Shown: positions 24,461 to 35,953 of the stretch, in pieces
Layout: every line of letters starts with the position of its first letter
Numbering within the stretch: position 1 is the first letter of the stretch
Source: Sulfurimonas sp.
GTDB taxonomy: Bacteria; Campylobacterota; Campylobacteria; Campylobacterales; Sulfurimonadaceae
Assembly (NCBI GenBank): GCA_030654155.1
Contig: JAURYA010000049.1
Location: 1-42,270, forward strand
Reading direction: 5' to 3'
DNA: 42,270 bases
Made by a program: the position numbers and the translations under genes
Notes under the pieces: model-generated
The model's database searches: none
Told to the model about the DNA's origin: nothing
What the model saw: only the letters and a program-made list of their open reading frames with translations

Positions 24461-25228
24461 TTACTCCTGTGAAATTAAATTTATTACATATGTACCTGAT
24501 TTATTACCAGGATTTTTAGGAAAAAGAACTTTCTCAAGCCTTTTCTTTATCTTATCGCATTCGCTATTAAAAGCGGCATTGTCCGAATAGGTTAAAATTC
24601 TAAAGTCTACAACTTTCCCAAACGCATTAAGCTCGATAACAGCTTTAACAACCCTATTTTGAGTATTTTCCGGTGGCGTGAAATGCTCATAAACTAAAGC
24701 CTGAATGTTAGCTAAATATTCATTTACTTCGCTACCCGTAGAGCTTTTAGACTCTTTTTCTGATTTATTTTCTGTATTTATTTTTTGAGCTTTGCTAGCT
24801 GCCGATTCGACTTTAGTAACATCTGATTTTGCGCTTTTTTTAGAGAGTTCTTGAGCGACTCTCTTGTCTTCATTTTCTATAACTTTTTCTTCTGTTTTTT
24901 TAATAGTCTTAGTTTTTACTTCACTAAACAAGTTATCTATGTTTATCTCTTTTTTTTCTGTTTTAGTTACTGTCTCTTTTTGAGGTTCCTCTTCAACAGG
25001 TTTTTCTTCCTCTTTTTTTTCTATCGGTTTATCAACTGTTTTTTTCACATCGCTTGATTTAACATTTGCCATATCTACCGAGACTGATATGAAATCATCT
25101 TTTTTCAGTGCATAGCTTTTTACATCGTCTGATGAAATAATAGCTATGAGAAAAATCGCTGAAAAAAATGTAAAAAGAGATAGTGATATAAAACCACTAA
25201 TGTAAAAATAAGAGTTTTTATTATCCAT
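24461..25228 (-). CDS. tolA: TolA/TonB-like energy-transducing protein
   Basis: A 255-residue inner-membrane anchored protein. The membrane anchor is at about residues 10-32 (ISGFISLSLFTFFSAIFLIA). A long Lys/Glu-rich linker (about 60-170) with EKKEEEKPVEEEPQKETV reaches across the periplasm. The C-terminal TonB/TolA-type domain (about 175-255) includes HFTPPENTQNRVVKAVIELN and RLEKVLFPKN. It carries proton-motive energy from TolQR to TolB-Pal. Position between tolR (8-base overlap) and tolB (2-base gap) decides TolA over TonB. The C-terminal domain looks like the short TonB_C type, so automated annotation may call it TonB. Confidence 0.82.
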   Translation of the reverse strand: MDNKNSYFYISGFISLSLFTFFSAIFLIAIISSDDVKSYALKKDDFISVSVDMANVKSSDVKKTVDKPIEKKEEEKPVEEEPQKETVTKTEKKEINIDNLFSEVKTKTIKKTEEKVIENEDKRVAQELSKKSAKSDVTKVESAASKAQKINTENKSEKESKSSTGSEVNEYLANIQALVYEHFTPPENTQNRVVKAVIELNAFGKVVDFRILTYSDNAAFNSECDKIKKRLEKVLFPKNPGNKSGTYVINLISQE

Positions 25229-25613
25229 CAGTAGCTAGTGAAACCTCAATAAAACCAGCCTGCTTTACAGCCGCAAGAACAGACATAACTGCACCATAGT
25301 CTAAGCTTTTATCAGCGCTGATAAGTACGGTTGCTTTTAAATCCAATTTTTTAGAGTATAGAAAAAAATTATCTAAAAATGCATTAAATTCAAAATTATC
25401 TTTATTTACTTTTAAATTTTTCTCTTTATCTATTGTTATGTGAACAGGTGGAATTTTTGAAAGTGATTTTGTTTTCGAGCTTTGAGGCAGATTTATCTTC
25501 TCCTCATATATCATAGTTGGTGCAATTACCATCATAATTGCTAAAAGAACCAACATAACGTCTACAAGAGGCGTAATGTTTAGTTCAGGTTTTTCATCCC
25601 AGTCATAAGCCAT
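25221..25613 (-). CDS. tolR: TolR/ExbD-family protein
   Basis: A 130-residue inner-membrane protein. The single membrane helix has ELNITPLVDVMLVLLAIMMV with Asp18, the conserved proton-carrying residue of ExbD/TolR. The remainder is a small periplasmic domain with VLISADKSLDYGAVMSVLAA, typical of the family. With TolQ it forms the ion-driven motor of the Tol-Pal system. It lies 4 bases after tolQ and overlaps tolA by 8 bases. Confidence 0.9.
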   Translation of the reverse strand: MAYDWDEKPELNITPLVDVMLVLLAIMMVIAPTMIYEEKINLPQSSKTKSLSKIPPVHITIDKEKNLKVNKDNFEFNAFLDNFFLYSKKLDLKATVLISADKSLDYGAVMSVLAAVKQAGFIEVSLATDG

Positions 25614-25617
25614 TTTT

Positions 25618-26184
25618 TTACGCTTTTCTAGCTATTATTGCATCGCTTTGCATCTCAATAAAGCTAATAAGTTCAAATGATTTTCTTTTGAGTATTTGAT
25701 GATACGTGTATGCAAAAATCGCAACAAAAATACCAGCAGCAGTTGCTATCAATGCATCAGAAACACCGCCTGCAACCAACGACATACCGCCACTGCTTTG
25801 TCCAATATTACTAAATGTGTCCAGAATTGAAACTACAGTTCCAAACAGACCTATAAAAGGGGTAGTTGACGCAAATATTGATAGTACTGAGAGACCTTTT
25901 GTCGCATCTTTTGTTGCCGCCAATAAAGCCAAAGACAATATATCTTTGTTAACATTTGAACTTGCTTTTAAAAAACTGCTTAAAAAAGATTGTGGGCTTA
26001 CGTTAGATGCTCCCATAAGTACGCTCTCAAGAGATCTGCTCTCAATTTCAAGCCAATTGTTTATAGAAAAATATCTGTAGAAGAAAACCCAGTTTAGCAC
26101 TATAAAATAGAGTGCTAAAAGAGCTAAAACACCCAGCGTGACTGGATGGCTTTTTATATAAAAATCAAGTAATTCGTTAATCAT
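25618..26184 (-). CDS. tolQ: TolQ/ExbB-family proton channel protein
   Basis: A 188-residue MotA/TolQ/ExbB protein with three membrane segments, at about 17-37 (LGVLALLALYFIVLNWVFFY), 100-124 (STTPFIGLFGTVVSILDTF) and 138-162 (DALIATAAGIFVAIFAYTYH). The motifs TPFIGLFGTVVSI and ALIATAAGIFVAI form the conserved core that surrounds TolR. It begins only 4 bases after the atpC stop, so the Tol-Pal genes read on directly from the ATP synthase operon. Confidence 0.92.
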   Translation of the reverse strand: MINELLDFYIKSHPVTLGVLALLALYFIVLNWVFFYRYFSINNWLEIESRSLESVLMGASNVSPQSFLSSFLKASSNVNKDILSLALLAATKDATKGLSVLSIFASTTPFIGLFGTVVSILDTFSNIGQSSGGMSLVAGGVSDALIATAAGIFVAIFAYTYHQILKRKSFELISFIEMQSDAIIARKA

Positions 26185-26188
26185 CTGT

Positions 26189-26581
26189 TTATATTAAATT
26201 CTGAGCTGCTAACTCAAGTCTTGCAGTAACGGAAGCTATTGCAGGATTGTTGTCTTTAATAGATTCAATAAGTTCTTTAGCATTCTCAAGTGCTTTTGCA
26301 ACAGCGCTTTCACTATCTCCGCGAATTGCGACAGCACCCTCGACCAATACAATTACTTTCTTCTCATCAACCTGAACTACGCCCCAGTTAATAAGAATTG
26401 ATTCGACTGATTTATCCTCTTTCTCAATGTCAATTACACCTGCTTCAAGCAGAGTAGTTAAACAAGAGTGTTCTGCTAGAACGCCAAACTCGCCCTCTTC
26501 ACCTGGAAGAGTTACGCTAAGGGCTTCACCATTATAGATTACGCCGTTAGGAGTCAGGATTTCAAGTTTTAACTTTTCCAT
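26189..26581 (-). CDS. atpC: ATP synthase F1 subunit epsilon
   Basis: A 130-residue central-stalk subunit. It opens MEKLKLEILTPNGVIYNGEA and has LPGEEGEFGVLAEHSCLTTL, the typical beta-sandwich of the N-terminal domain, then a C-terminal helical hairpin (AVAKALENAKELIESIKDNN, ARLELAAQNLI). It couples gamma rotation and can inhibit ATP hydrolysis. It is the last atp gene, 16 bases after atpD and 4 bases before tolQ. Confidence 0.95.
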   Translation of the reverse strand: MEKLKLEILTPNGVIYNGEALSVTLPGEEGEFGVLAEHSCLTTLLEAGVIDIEKEDKSVESILINWGVVQVDEKKVIVLVEGAVAIRGDSESAVAKALENAKELIESIKDNNPAIASVTARLELAAQNLI

Positions 26582-26597
26582 GTCAGTCCTTTATGAA

Positions 26598-28891
<2,294 letters not shown>

Positions 28892-28900
28892 AAATTATCC

Positions 28901-30418
28901 TTACGCTACTATAAAGCTAGATTTGAACTCTTCAAGTGCTTTTTTCATCAATGCGCTAGTAGTATCATCTACCTTAGAAGTACTTCTAATGCTCTCAAAA
29001 ATTTGAGGGTAAGATGCTTCAATAAACGGATACAACTCAGCTTCAAAACGAACTACATTTGATGGATTCATATCATCAAAGAAACCTTCGTTTCCAGCAA
29101 ATATTATTAGAACTTGCTTTTCAACAGCAAGTGGAGAAAATGGCGGTTGTTTAAGAACTTCAACCATTCTTTGTCCACGCTCTAGCTGCTTGCGAGACGT
29201 CTCATCAAGGTCTGAAGCAAATTGTGCAAATGCTTGTAACTCACGATATTGTGCAAGGTCAAGTCTTAGCGTACCAGCAACTTGCTTAGTAGCCTTAATC
29301 TGAGCAGCACCGCCAACACGAGATACAGAAAGACCAACGTTAATAGCTGGACGAACGCCTGCGTTAAATAGTTCAGTCTCAAGGAAAATCTGACCGTCAG
29401 TAATAGAGATAACATTGGTAGGAATATACGCTGAAACGTCACCCGCTTGTGTTTCAATAATAGGAAGAGCGGTTAAAGAACCTGCACCTTTGTCATCAGA
29501 AACTTTTGCAGCTCTCTCTAAAAGACGAGAGTGGATATAGAAAACGTCACCAGGATATGCTTCACGACCCGGAGGGCGACGAAGAATCAGTGACATCTCG
29601 CGGTATGCAACTGCATGTTTACTTAAATCATCATATACAATTAGACCATGTCTAGCGCTGTCACGGAAATATTCACCCATAGTAACACCAGTATATGGAG
29701 CCAAGAATTGAAGTGCTGCCGCCTCAGACGCCGTAGCAGAAACAATAATAGTGTACTCTAGTGCACCATGATCTTCTAAACGACGAATAATTTGTGCAAC
29801 AGTTGACTCTTTTTGACCAATAGCAACATAAATACAAATAACACCGTTACCTTTTTGATTGATAATAGCATCTAATGCGATTGTTGTTTTACCAGTTTGA
29901 CGGTCACCGATGATAAGCTCTCTTTGACCTCTACCGATTGGAACAAGGGCATCAATTGCTTTAATACCTGTTGCTAACGGTTCATGAACAGATTTTCTAC
30001 TCATAATACCAGGTGCTTTCTCTTCAACGAAACGAGTTTCAGTTGTCTCGATTGGACCTTTTCCGTCAATTGGCTCACCAAGTGCATTTACAACACGACC
30101 AAGCAGTGCATCTCCAACAGGAACACGAAGAAGACGACCTAGTCTTTTTACAGACATGCCCTCTTTTAACATTGATCCTGCTCCAAGAATAACAACACCT
30201 ACAGTGCTCTCCTCAAGGTTCATAACCAAACCTCTAGTTCCCTCTTCGAACTCTACCATCTCACCAGCCATAACATTGCTAAGTCCGTAAACTTGCGCAA
30301 CGCCGTCAGCATATGAAACGATTTTGCCTGTCTCATTGATATCAACACTTAGTTCAAAGTTGTCGATACGCTCTTTAATTATTGAGCTGATTTCATCAGC
30401 TTGAATTTTTACTACCAC
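28901..30418 (-). CDS. atpA: ATP synthase F1 subunit alpha
   Basis: A 505-residue non-catalytic subunit. The start is GTG 30418 ([18 protein letters not shown]), with AGGAG 7 bases upstream; an overlapping ATG at 30425 is in another frame. The nucleotide site GDRQTGKTT is at 171-179, with [39 protein letters not shown] and the signature [17 protein letters not shown]. It lies 21 bases after atpH in the operon. The use of GTG for such a highly made subunit is worth noting but not unusual. Confidence 0.97.
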   Translation of the reverse strand: MVVKIQADEISSIIKERIDNFELSVDINETGKIVSYADGVAQVYGLSNVMAGEMVEFEEGTRGLVMNLEESTVGVVILGAGSMLKEGMSVKRLGRLLRVPVGDALLGRVVNALGEPIDGKGPIETTETRFVEEKAPGIMSRKSVHEPLATGIKAIDALVPIGRGQRELIIGDRQTGKTTIALDAIINQKGNGVICIYVAIGQKESTVAQIIRRLEDHGALEYTIIVSATASEAAALQFLAPYTGVTMGEYFRDSARHGLIVYDDLSKHAVAYREMSLILRRPPGREAYPGDVFYIHSRLLERAAKVSDDKGAGSLTALPIIETQAGDVSAYIPTNVISITDGQIFLETELFNAGVRPAINVGLSVSRVGGAAQIKATKQVAGTLRLDLAQYRELQAFAQFASDLDETSRKQLERGQRMVEVLKQPPFSPLAVEKQVLIIFAGNEGFFDDMNPSNVVRFEAELYPFIEASYPQIFESIRSTSKVDDTTSALMKKALEEFKSSFIVA

Positions 30419-30439
30419 TACACATCTCCTCTCATGAAG

Positions 30440-30973
30440 TTAAATTGCTTTTATAATATGTTCTATCATTTGGTTGTTGATTCTTGATTTTGAAAAACTT
30501 ATCTCTACACCAAGATCTTCAACATCTACTTTTATACCGTTAAAGTTATCTTTTACAAACTTTAATGATATCTTAGAATCAAATCTACTGCCTAATCCGT
30601 TGCCCAAATCTTCTATAACTTTTGAATTAATATCGCTATCGCTATACACAATTCCATTATAGATTTTAGTTGTTTTTGCGATATCTTTTCTCATTACTTC
30701 TGCTATTGCAGGAATAATATTAATACGATTATGTTCAGCAAGCAATTTAATTAAATTTTCAACATCTTTATAACCTGCCGACTTAACAGCTGCCAATAAG
30801 ATTTCTGATTTCTGATTTTTACTTACATCTGGATTGTTAATAATTTGATTAAATTTCTCATTATTAAACGCTTCTGCCAAAACAGAAAATATCAAAGCTA
30901 TATTTTGCATTGATTCTGCATTAGATCTCTGTTTAATAGCCTTGAGATATCTTTTTGCAATTAACTCTTCCAT
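30440..30973 (-). CDS. atpH: ATP synthase F1 subunit delta
   Basis: A 177-residue peripheral-stalk cap (OSCP) that joins the b dimer to the top of F1. The N-terminal helical bundle begins MEELIAKRYLKAIKQRSNAE and includes NNPDVSKNQKSEILLAA. The C-terminal part with FNGIKVDVEDLGVEISFSKS resembles the family signature region. It follows the atpF stop directly with no spacer and precedes atpA by 21 bases. Confidence 0.93.
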   Translation of the reverse strand: MEELIAKRYLKAIKQRSNAESMQNIALIFSVLAEAFNNEKFNQIINNPDVSKNQKSEILLAAVKSAGYKDVENLIKLLAEHNRINIIPAIAEVMRKDIAKTTKIYNGIVYSDSDINSKVIEDLGNGLGSRFDSKISLKFVKDNFNGIKVDVEDLGVEISFSKSRINNQMIEHIIKAI

Positions 30974-31492
30974 CTATGCCACCTTCTTTAAGATAACATT
31001 AGCCATAGCCTCTTTGTCAAAAGAATCATCACTTTGACTTAATACTTCTTTTAGTGTGTTTTCAACAACACTACGAACCATTTTTCTCTGCTCAAATTCA
31101 ACAAGTACAGCCTGTTGCTTTACCAATATCTCTATATCTGCATCACATTGAGTCATAATGCTATCATTGATTAGTTTATTCTCTTTTTTAGAATTAACCG
31201 CTAAATCTGCTGCAAATTTTTCAGCTGCAGTTACTTTAGCGAGTGCATCTTTTTTTAAAGAAACAGACTCTTTTAACTTATCTTGCACTTTTTTCATTTC
31301 ATCAGCGATTGACTGACTTCTTGATGCAAAATAATTCTTTACCGGCTCAGCAACAAGATACCAAACTAGCCCAGCAAACAGTAAAAAGTTAACTGTTCTT
31401 TGCACTATATCAGTACCTGCATTTTCTGCATTACCACTAGATGCCAATGCATATGTTGATATCATTAGCATAAATACTAAAATTCTACTCAC
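30974..31492 (-). CDS. atpF: ATP synthase F0 subunit b
   Basis: A 172-residue stator subunit. An N-terminal hydrophobic stretch that looks like a signal peptide (MSRILVFMLMISTYALASS) precedes the membrane segment (TVNFLLFAGLVWYLVAEPV, about 33-51). A long charged helix follows (ADEMKKVQDKLKESVSLKKD). Helicobacter and Campylobacter b subunits have a similar start, and cleavage is possible. Together with the b' subunit from the gene before it, it makes a heterodimeric outer stalk. It lies 9 bases after the b' gene and directly abuts atpH. Confidence 0.92.
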   Translation of the reverse strand: MSRILVFMLMISTYALASSGNAENAGTDIVQRTVNFLLFAGLVWYLVAEPVKNYFASRSQSIADEMKKVQDKLKESVSLKKDALAKVTAAEKFAADLAVNSKKENKLINDSIMTQCDADIEILVKQQAVLVEFEQRKMVRSVVENTLKEVLSQSDDSFDKEAMANVILKKVA

Positions 31493-31501
31493 ATCACATC
31501 C

Positions 31502-31924
31502 TTATATTTGACTAAATTTAGCTTTTACAGCTTCTTTAAACAGTGGGATTTGTGATTTTAAATCACTTGCCAACTGCTCGCGGGCATGAGCGAGTGACTG
31601 CTCATACTCTAAATACTGACTAGCTAATTCAGCACGTTTTGCTTCTAATTTACTCTCTGCCAACTCTCTAGCATCCGCAATAACTTTCTCTCTCAGGGCC
31701 GAAGCTTCCAATTTAGCATTTGCAATTATTGATTGCGCTTTTGATTCAAGTTCATTGATTTCATCATCGTTGGAACCTACTTTTTCTAGGTCTTTTTTGA
31801 TGTCCTCATCCCTTTTACTCATGTAAGCAAACAACGGATTGTAAAGCCAACTGTTTAGAACGGCGATAAGAGTAAGAAACACGATTAATGTAGCTACAAG
31901 TAGTATCGGATTTATATCTAACAT
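31502..31924 (-). CDS. atpF': ATP synthase F0 subunit b'
   Basis: A 140-residue second b-type stator subunit. It has one membrane segment at the N-terminus (PILLVATLIVFLTLIAVLNS, about 6-25), then FAYMSKRDEDIKKDLEKVG and a long amphipathic helix (KLEASALREKVIADARELAE). It is the first gene of the atp operon, with a strong AGGAGG ribosome site ending 3 bases before the ATG and a TATAAT at 31947-31952. The F0 a and c subunit genes are not in the window, so as in other Campylobacterota they must lie elsewhere. Confidence 0.9.
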   Translation of the reverse strand: MLDINPILLVATLIVFLTLIAVLNSWLYNPLFAYMSKRDEDIKKDLEKVGSNDDEINELESKAQSIIANAKLEASALREKVIADARELAESKLEAKRAELASQYLEYEQSLAHAREQLASDLKSQIPLFKEAVKAKFSQI

Positions 31925-31946
31925 AGCACCTCCTAAAAGTTGCGTG

Positions 31947-31952
31947 ATTATA
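31947..31952 (-). promoter_or_regulatory. Probable atp operon promoter (-10 box)
   Basis: A perfect TATAAT on the - strand sits in the 93-base gap between parB and the b' gene, about 23 bases before the ATG. Transcription would start around 31940 and give a very short leader holding AGGAGG. The upstream bases are rich in A and T without a clear -35 hexamer. It separates the atp-tol transcript from the obg-to-parB transcript. Confidence 0.55.
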
Positions 31953-32017
31953 CTACTTTAAAATTAAAAGAATTGTTAAAGAAAGATAAAATTTAAAAAT
32001 TTATTACTTTTTGAGTA

Positions 32018-32860
32018 TTATTTTTGAAGATAAGTTAAAAATTTGTTTATCTGATTTTCATTATCAAATTCTATTGTTAAACTTTTATTAGAATTCTTAA
32101 TTTTAAATCCAAGTGCAGACAACTTTTCTCTAATCTCTTTAAAATCATATGAGATAGTCTCCGGTTTGCTATAAGATTCTGTCTTATTGTTCTTAATGCT
32201 TTTAATAGTAGCTTCAACTTCTCTAACACTTAATTTTTGTCCAACAATTGAGTTAACAATCAGCTGCTGCTGCTTTTCATCAAGCCCTACTAGAACTTTA
32301 GCATGCCCTGTGCTGATTTTCTTCTCTATTAGCGCTCTTTGTGTTTTTTGTGAAAGTTGCAAAAGTCTAATCGTATTTGTAATATGCGTTCTGCTTTTAT
32401 GAATTTTAGTCGAGAGTTCATCTTGTGTAATATTGTGAAGTTTGATAAGCTCGCCGTAAGCATGTGCCAACTCAATCGAATTAAGTTCATCTCTTTGAAT
32501 ATTTTCAATCAAAGCAAACTGTCTCATCTTTTGTTCATCGCTATTTAAAACAATTGCACGGATTGTTTTTAGTTTTGCCAGTTTTGATGCACGAAGTCTT
32601 CTCTCTCCTGCAATAAGCACATAGCCGTCAATATCCTCTGTTACAATAATAGGCTGGATTAACCCATCGTTTTTTATTGATTCGCCTAGTTCATAAAGAG
32701 AACTTTCTTCAAAATGTTTTCTTGGTTGAAATGGATTTGGTCTTATATCTTTTAATGCAATCTCTATAATTGAATCTTTTTGAGAAACTTCATTTTCATA
32801 AGCCTCATCAATCTCGCCTAAAAGCTCGCCTAAACCTCTACCTAATTTTTGTGACTTCAT
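32018..32860 (-). CDS. parB: Chromosome partitioning protein ParB (Spo0J family)
   Basis: A 280-residue centromere-binding CTP switch protein. It has IEIALKDIRPNPFQPRKHFE at the start of the ParB/Srx domain, the CTP-binding motif AGERRLRASKLAKL, ENIQRDELNSIELAHAY, and a central helix-turn-helix (ITQDELSTKIHKSRTHITNT). The C-terminal dimer domain ends LTIEFDNENQINKFLTYLQK. It loads on parS sites and spreads as a clamp. The start overlaps parA by 4 bases (ATGA). I found no obvious 16-bp parS palindrome nearby. Confidence 0.95.
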   Translation of the reverse strand: MKSQKLGRGLGELLGEIDEAYENEVSQKDSIIEIALKDIRPNPFQPRKHFEESSLYELGESIKNDGLIQPIIVTEDIDGYVLIAGERRLRASKLAKLKTIRAIVLNSDEQKMRQFALIENIQRDELNSIELAHAYGELIKLHNITQDELSTKIHKSRTHITNTIRLLQLSQKTQRALIEKKISTGHAKVLVGLDEKQQQLIVNSIVGQKLSVREVEATIKSIKNNKTESYSKPETISYDFKEIREKLSALGFKIKNSNKSLTIEFDNENQINKFLTYLQK

Positions 32861-33642
32861 ACTTCCATAATCGCTTGTGCTAAATTTTGATATGCTATTG
32901 AACCGATTGATTTTACATCATACAATATTGCAGGTTTTCCAAATGATGGAGATTCCGCCAACTTTACATTTCTAGGAACTACTATAATCTCACCATCTGC
33001 ATCTTTAAAAAGCTTGCTGTTAAAATGTTGTTTTAAATCTGCAAAAACCTGCTTTGATAAATTATTTTGAGCGCTGAACATTGTCGGTAAAAAACCCTTT
33101 ATAATCAACTTCTGATTGATTGATTTTCTAACCAATTTTACTGTATTCAAAAGCTGCGCAAGACCTTCAAGCGCAAAAAACTCACACTGTATAGGAATGA
33201 TTACCGAGTTTGAAGCAGAGAGAGCGTTTATTGTCATAGGTCCAAGAGCAGGAGGAGAATCTATGATAATATAATCGTAATCTTTTAAAACACTTGCTAT
33301 TGCCTTTTTTAAAAGAAGCTCACGGCCTTTTGAGTTCTCCGCATCATAATACTCTTTCTCTATTCCGACAAGCCCAATATTTGAGGGCGCAAGATGAAGA
33401 GTCGGAAGTTCTGACTTTAAAATAATATCTTTTAGCTTCTTCGTCCCGATTAGAACATGATAAATATTGAACTCATAATCATTTCTGTGAAAGCCTAGCG
33501 ACGTAGTGGCATTTGCCTGTGGATCCGAGTCAATAAGAAGCACTTTTTTTTCTGCAACTGCAAGTGAAGCAGCTAAATTTACGGCAGTAGTTGTTTTACC
33601 GACTCCACCCTTTTGATTTGCAATTACAATGACTTCACTCAT
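32857..33642 (-). CDS. parA: Chromosome partitioning ATPase ParA (Soj family)
   Basis: A 261-residue deviant-Walker ATPase. The motif KGGVGKTTTAVNLAASLA near the N-terminus (about residues 11-28), DSDPQANATTSLGF, and YDYIIIDSPPALGPMTINAL identify it. It binds DNA without sequence preference and moves ParB-parS complexes. It overlaps birA by 4 bases upstream and parB by 4 bases downstream, so the pair is translationally coupled. Confidence 0.95.
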   Translation of the reverse strand: MSEVIVIANQKGGVGKTTTAVNLAASLAVAEKKVLLIDSDPQANATTSLGFHRNDYEFNIYHVLIGTKKLKDIILKSELPTLHLAPSNIGLVGIEKEYYDAENSKGRELLLKKAIASVLKDYDYIIIDSPPALGPMTINALSASNSVIIPIQCEFFALEGLAQLLNTVKLVRKSINQKLIIKGFLPTMFSAQNNLSKQVFADLKQHFNSKLFKDADGEIIVVPRNVKLAESPSFGKPAILYDVKSIGSIAYQNLAQAIMEV

Positions 33643-34274
33643 CTTAGACTGTACATCCTCTCACCGTTTATTACAATAGAGCCGTCACTGCAAAGTGAAG
33701 CATCCCCTAAAGAAATTATTAAATTTTTATTGTGTGTATAAAAGTTTTGATTCTTGTAAAATTCTATCTTATATTTACTAAAAACCTGCTTCCATAAATT
33801 TATTTTTTTAATATTATTAAAATATCTCTCTATCAGTTTGTCTCTATCTACGGCGACATCAAGCTTGCCAAAACCAAGAGGCGCCTCTGCTATATTTAAC
33901 CCGACTCCGCAGACGAGGGTGTCTTTTACCAAATTTGTAATCATACCACCGATTTTTTTGTCACCTATGTAAAAATCATTCGGCCACTTTAGCCAGATGG
34001 CAGAATCAAATTCAGACAATGTCTCTTTTAAAATATAAGAAAAATATATAGAAGCAGATTCTAGCTTAAGGTCTTTTGGGAGTTCATTTAAAGGAGTTGC
34101 AAAAGATAAAAAAAGATTATTTCTTACACCGTTCCAAGAGTTTCCCCTGCTGCCAATGCCGTCTGTTTGAGAATCTGCAACAACAGCACAAGGCAGAGAT
34201 ATTTTACCCTCTTGTATCAGCTCTTTTAGATATTTTTGAGTTGAGTCAACGCTATCAAGATAGATTATCTGCAA
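33639..34274 (-). CDS. birA: Biotin--[acetyl-CoA-carboxylase] ligase (short BirA)
   Basis: A 211-residue biotin protein ligase without the N-terminal DNA-binding domain of Escherichia coli BirA, so it cannot repress biotin genes directly. It opens with YLDSVDSTQKYLKELI, has the biotinyl-AMP loop GIGSRGNSWNG, and then WLKWPNDFYIGDKKIGGMIT and VCGVGLNIAEAP. It attaches biotin to the carrier domain of acetyl-CoA carboxylase. The start is TTG at 34274, which overlaps the end of fmt by 20 bases; the ribosome site is weak, which suggests coupled translation. Confidence 0.9.
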   Translation of the reverse strand: MQIIYLDSVDSTQKYLKELIQEGKISLPCAVVADSQTDGIGSRGNSWNGVRNNLFLSFATPLNELPKDLKLESASIYFSYILKETLSEFDSAIWLKWPNDFYIGDKKIGGMITNLVKDTLVCGVGLNIAEAPLGFGKLDVAVDRDKLIERYFNNIKKINLWKQVFSKYKIEFYKNQNFYTHNKNLIISLGDASLCSDGSIVINGERMYSLR

Positions 34275-35163
34275 TGCCTAATCTTTTTCCATTTATATAA
34301 GATAGAACATCCATCTCATTTTTTGATTCTGGCTGAACTCTGTAAACTTTTACACTTCCATTTTTACATCCGACTATAATAGAATCTTTTTCTACATGTA
34401 AAATTTTTCCGCTCTCATTTTGGCTCTCTTTTTCTGCCAGCTCTATCTTTTTTAATTTCAATCCTGATTTCAGATAAATTCCCGGCCAAGGCGTAAATGC
34501 ACGGTATTTATTAAAGAGACTCTGCGCGTCTTCAAACGCTACTTCGCCCTCTTGTTTTGTTATCTTTGTACAGTGTGAAGATGCAGAGTTATCCTGTTTA
34601 ACCGGAGTATATGAGTTGAAATTTTCCAACACATCGATACTCAGCTCACATGCCACGTCCGTAAGCCTCTCAAAGAGTGATTCTGCCATCTCGCTATCAT
34701 TCACATCAATCTCTTTGATTTTTATAATATCTCCGGTGTCAAGACCCTCATCCATAAGCATAGCAGTAACACCTGTTTTAGTATCTCCGTTTAAGAGAGT
34801 CTGCTGAATCGGACTTGCTCCTCTGTAGTGCGGCAATATAGAAGCATGAAGATTTATACACGGAGCGTGGCTTAAAATCTCTTTTGGCAATATCTGTCCA
34901 TAAGCCGCCACAACGATGTAGTCGCACTCGATTTTTTTAAGCTCTGCAACAACATCTGATTCTCTAAGTCTGCTTGGCTGATAAATGGCAATGTTATTTT
35001 GAAGTGCGATTGTTTTTACAATCGGAGGAGTCAGGACTTTTTTTCGCCCTACCGGTTTGTCGGGCTGCGTATAAACTGCTACTACTTCCATATCTTTGTT
35101 ATTAATAATTTTTTCTAAAATACGTCCCGCATAATCAGGCGTTCCCATGAAGATAATCTTCAT
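34255..35163 (-). CDS. fmt: Methionyl-tRNA formyltransferase
   Basis: A 302-residue transferase that formylates initiator Met-tRNA with 10-formyl-THF. It opens MKIIFMGTPDYAGRILEKII and has VYTQPDKPVGRKK, the catalytic signature INLHASILPHYRGASPIQ and TAMLMDEGLDTGDI. The C-terminal domain has FTPWPGIYLKSGLKLKKIEL. Its ATG shares a base with the proB stop. It is related to the N-terminal domain of HypX in this same window, but the two are clearly separate genes. Confidence 0.95.
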   Translation of the reverse strand: MKIIFMGTPDYAGRILEKIINNKDMEVVAVYTQPDKPVGRKKVLTPPIVKTIALQNNIAIYQPSRLRESDVVAELKKIECDYIVVAAYGQILPKEILSHAPCINLHASILPHYRGASPIQQTLLNGDTKTGVTAMLMDEGLDTGDIIKIKEIDVNDSEMAESLFERLTDVACELSIDVLENFNSYTPVKQDNSASSHCTKITKQEGEVAFEDAQSLFNKYRAFTPWPGIYLKSGLKLKKIELAEKESQNESGKILHVEKDSIIVGCKNGSVKVYRVQPESKNEMDVLSYINGKRLGIADNLS

Positions 35164-35927
35164 TAAGCACCTCTTGTAAAAAGAGTTCCGCCTGCATGTT
35201 TGCCCTCAAGCATTAAACTTTTTATGTCACTCAAATCATATCCGCTTGTCAGTACCATATCAATGTTGTGTGACAAAAGATAGCTGGCCGCTTTTAGTTT
35301 TGTCAAAATTCCGCCTGTTGCAAAAGCGCCGTGAGGAGTCGCCTCTTTCTCAAGTTCATCTGCATCTATAGAATTTACAATTTTTAATATTTTTGCATCG
35401 ATAAATTTTCTCGGGTCTTTGTCATAGTAAGCGTCTATGTCGGATAAGATAATAAGCAAATTGGAATCGGTATGTTTTGCAACGTAGGCTGAGAGCTGGT
35501 CGTTGTCTCCAACCACAAGCTCTTTTGTAGTAGTTGCATCATTTTCATTGATAATCGGAATAACTCCATTTGAGAGAAGCGTATTGATGGTATCTTTTAT
35601 CTTTTTGCTCTCATCATCATCATTGAAATTTGCAGCCGTTACCAATACCTGCGCCGTCAAGATATTGCTTGTTGCAAACTTCTTTGCATATTTTCTCATA
35701 AGTATCGGCTGACCAATTGAAGCAAGTGCCTGTTTGTTTTGCAATATGCTTCTATCTAACTTCAACTCTGTATATCCAGCCGCCACTGCACCAGATGAAA
35801 CTAAAATAACTTCATTTGTTTTTCTAAGCTCGCATAAAAAATCAACCAAAACTCTCATACGCCCGAGTGCTATTGCATCATTCTCACTTAATACGGCACT
35901 TCCAACTTTTACAACTACTCTTCTCAT
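35163..35927 (-). CDS. proB: Glutamate 5-kinase, short form without PUA domain
   Basis: A 254-residue kinase that starts proline synthesis by phosphorylating glutamate. It opens MRRVVVKVGSAVLSENDAIA, has EVILVSSGAVAAGYTELKLD, the region GVIPIINENDATTTKELVVG, NDQLSAYVAKHTDSNLLIIL and the amino-acid-kinase end ATGGILTKLKAA. The usual C-terminal PUA domain (about 100 residues) is absent. The same short form is what I recall in Campylobacter, so it is not a truncation. It begins 26 bases after obg and shares a base with fmt. Confidence 0.94.
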   Translation of the reverse strand: MRRVVVKVGSAVLSENDAIALGRMRVLVDFLCELRKTNEVILVSSGAVAAGYTELKLDRSILQNKQALASIGQPILMRKYAKKFATSNILTAQVLVTAANFNDDDESKKIKDTINTLLSNGVIPIINENDATTTKELVVGDNDQLSAYVAKHTDSNLLIILSDIDAYYDKDPRKFIDAKILKIVNSIDADELEKEATPHGAFATGGILTKLKAASYLLSHNIDMVLTSGYDLSDIKSLMLEGKHAGGTLFTRGA

Positions 35928-35953
35928 ATCTTCATCTCTAAATTAAAAATTTA

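Noticed and set aside
31925-33642. parS site or replication origin next to parA/parB.
   Set aside because: I saw no 16-bp palindrome of the TGTTTCACGTGAAACA type and no cluster of DnaA boxes; the gene pair sits inside an operon far from dnaA-type genes.
35163-35927. proB as a truncated pseudogene, because the PUA domain is missing.
   Set aside because: All kinase motifs are intact, the gene is coupled to fmt, and a short ProB is the form I recall in this phylum.
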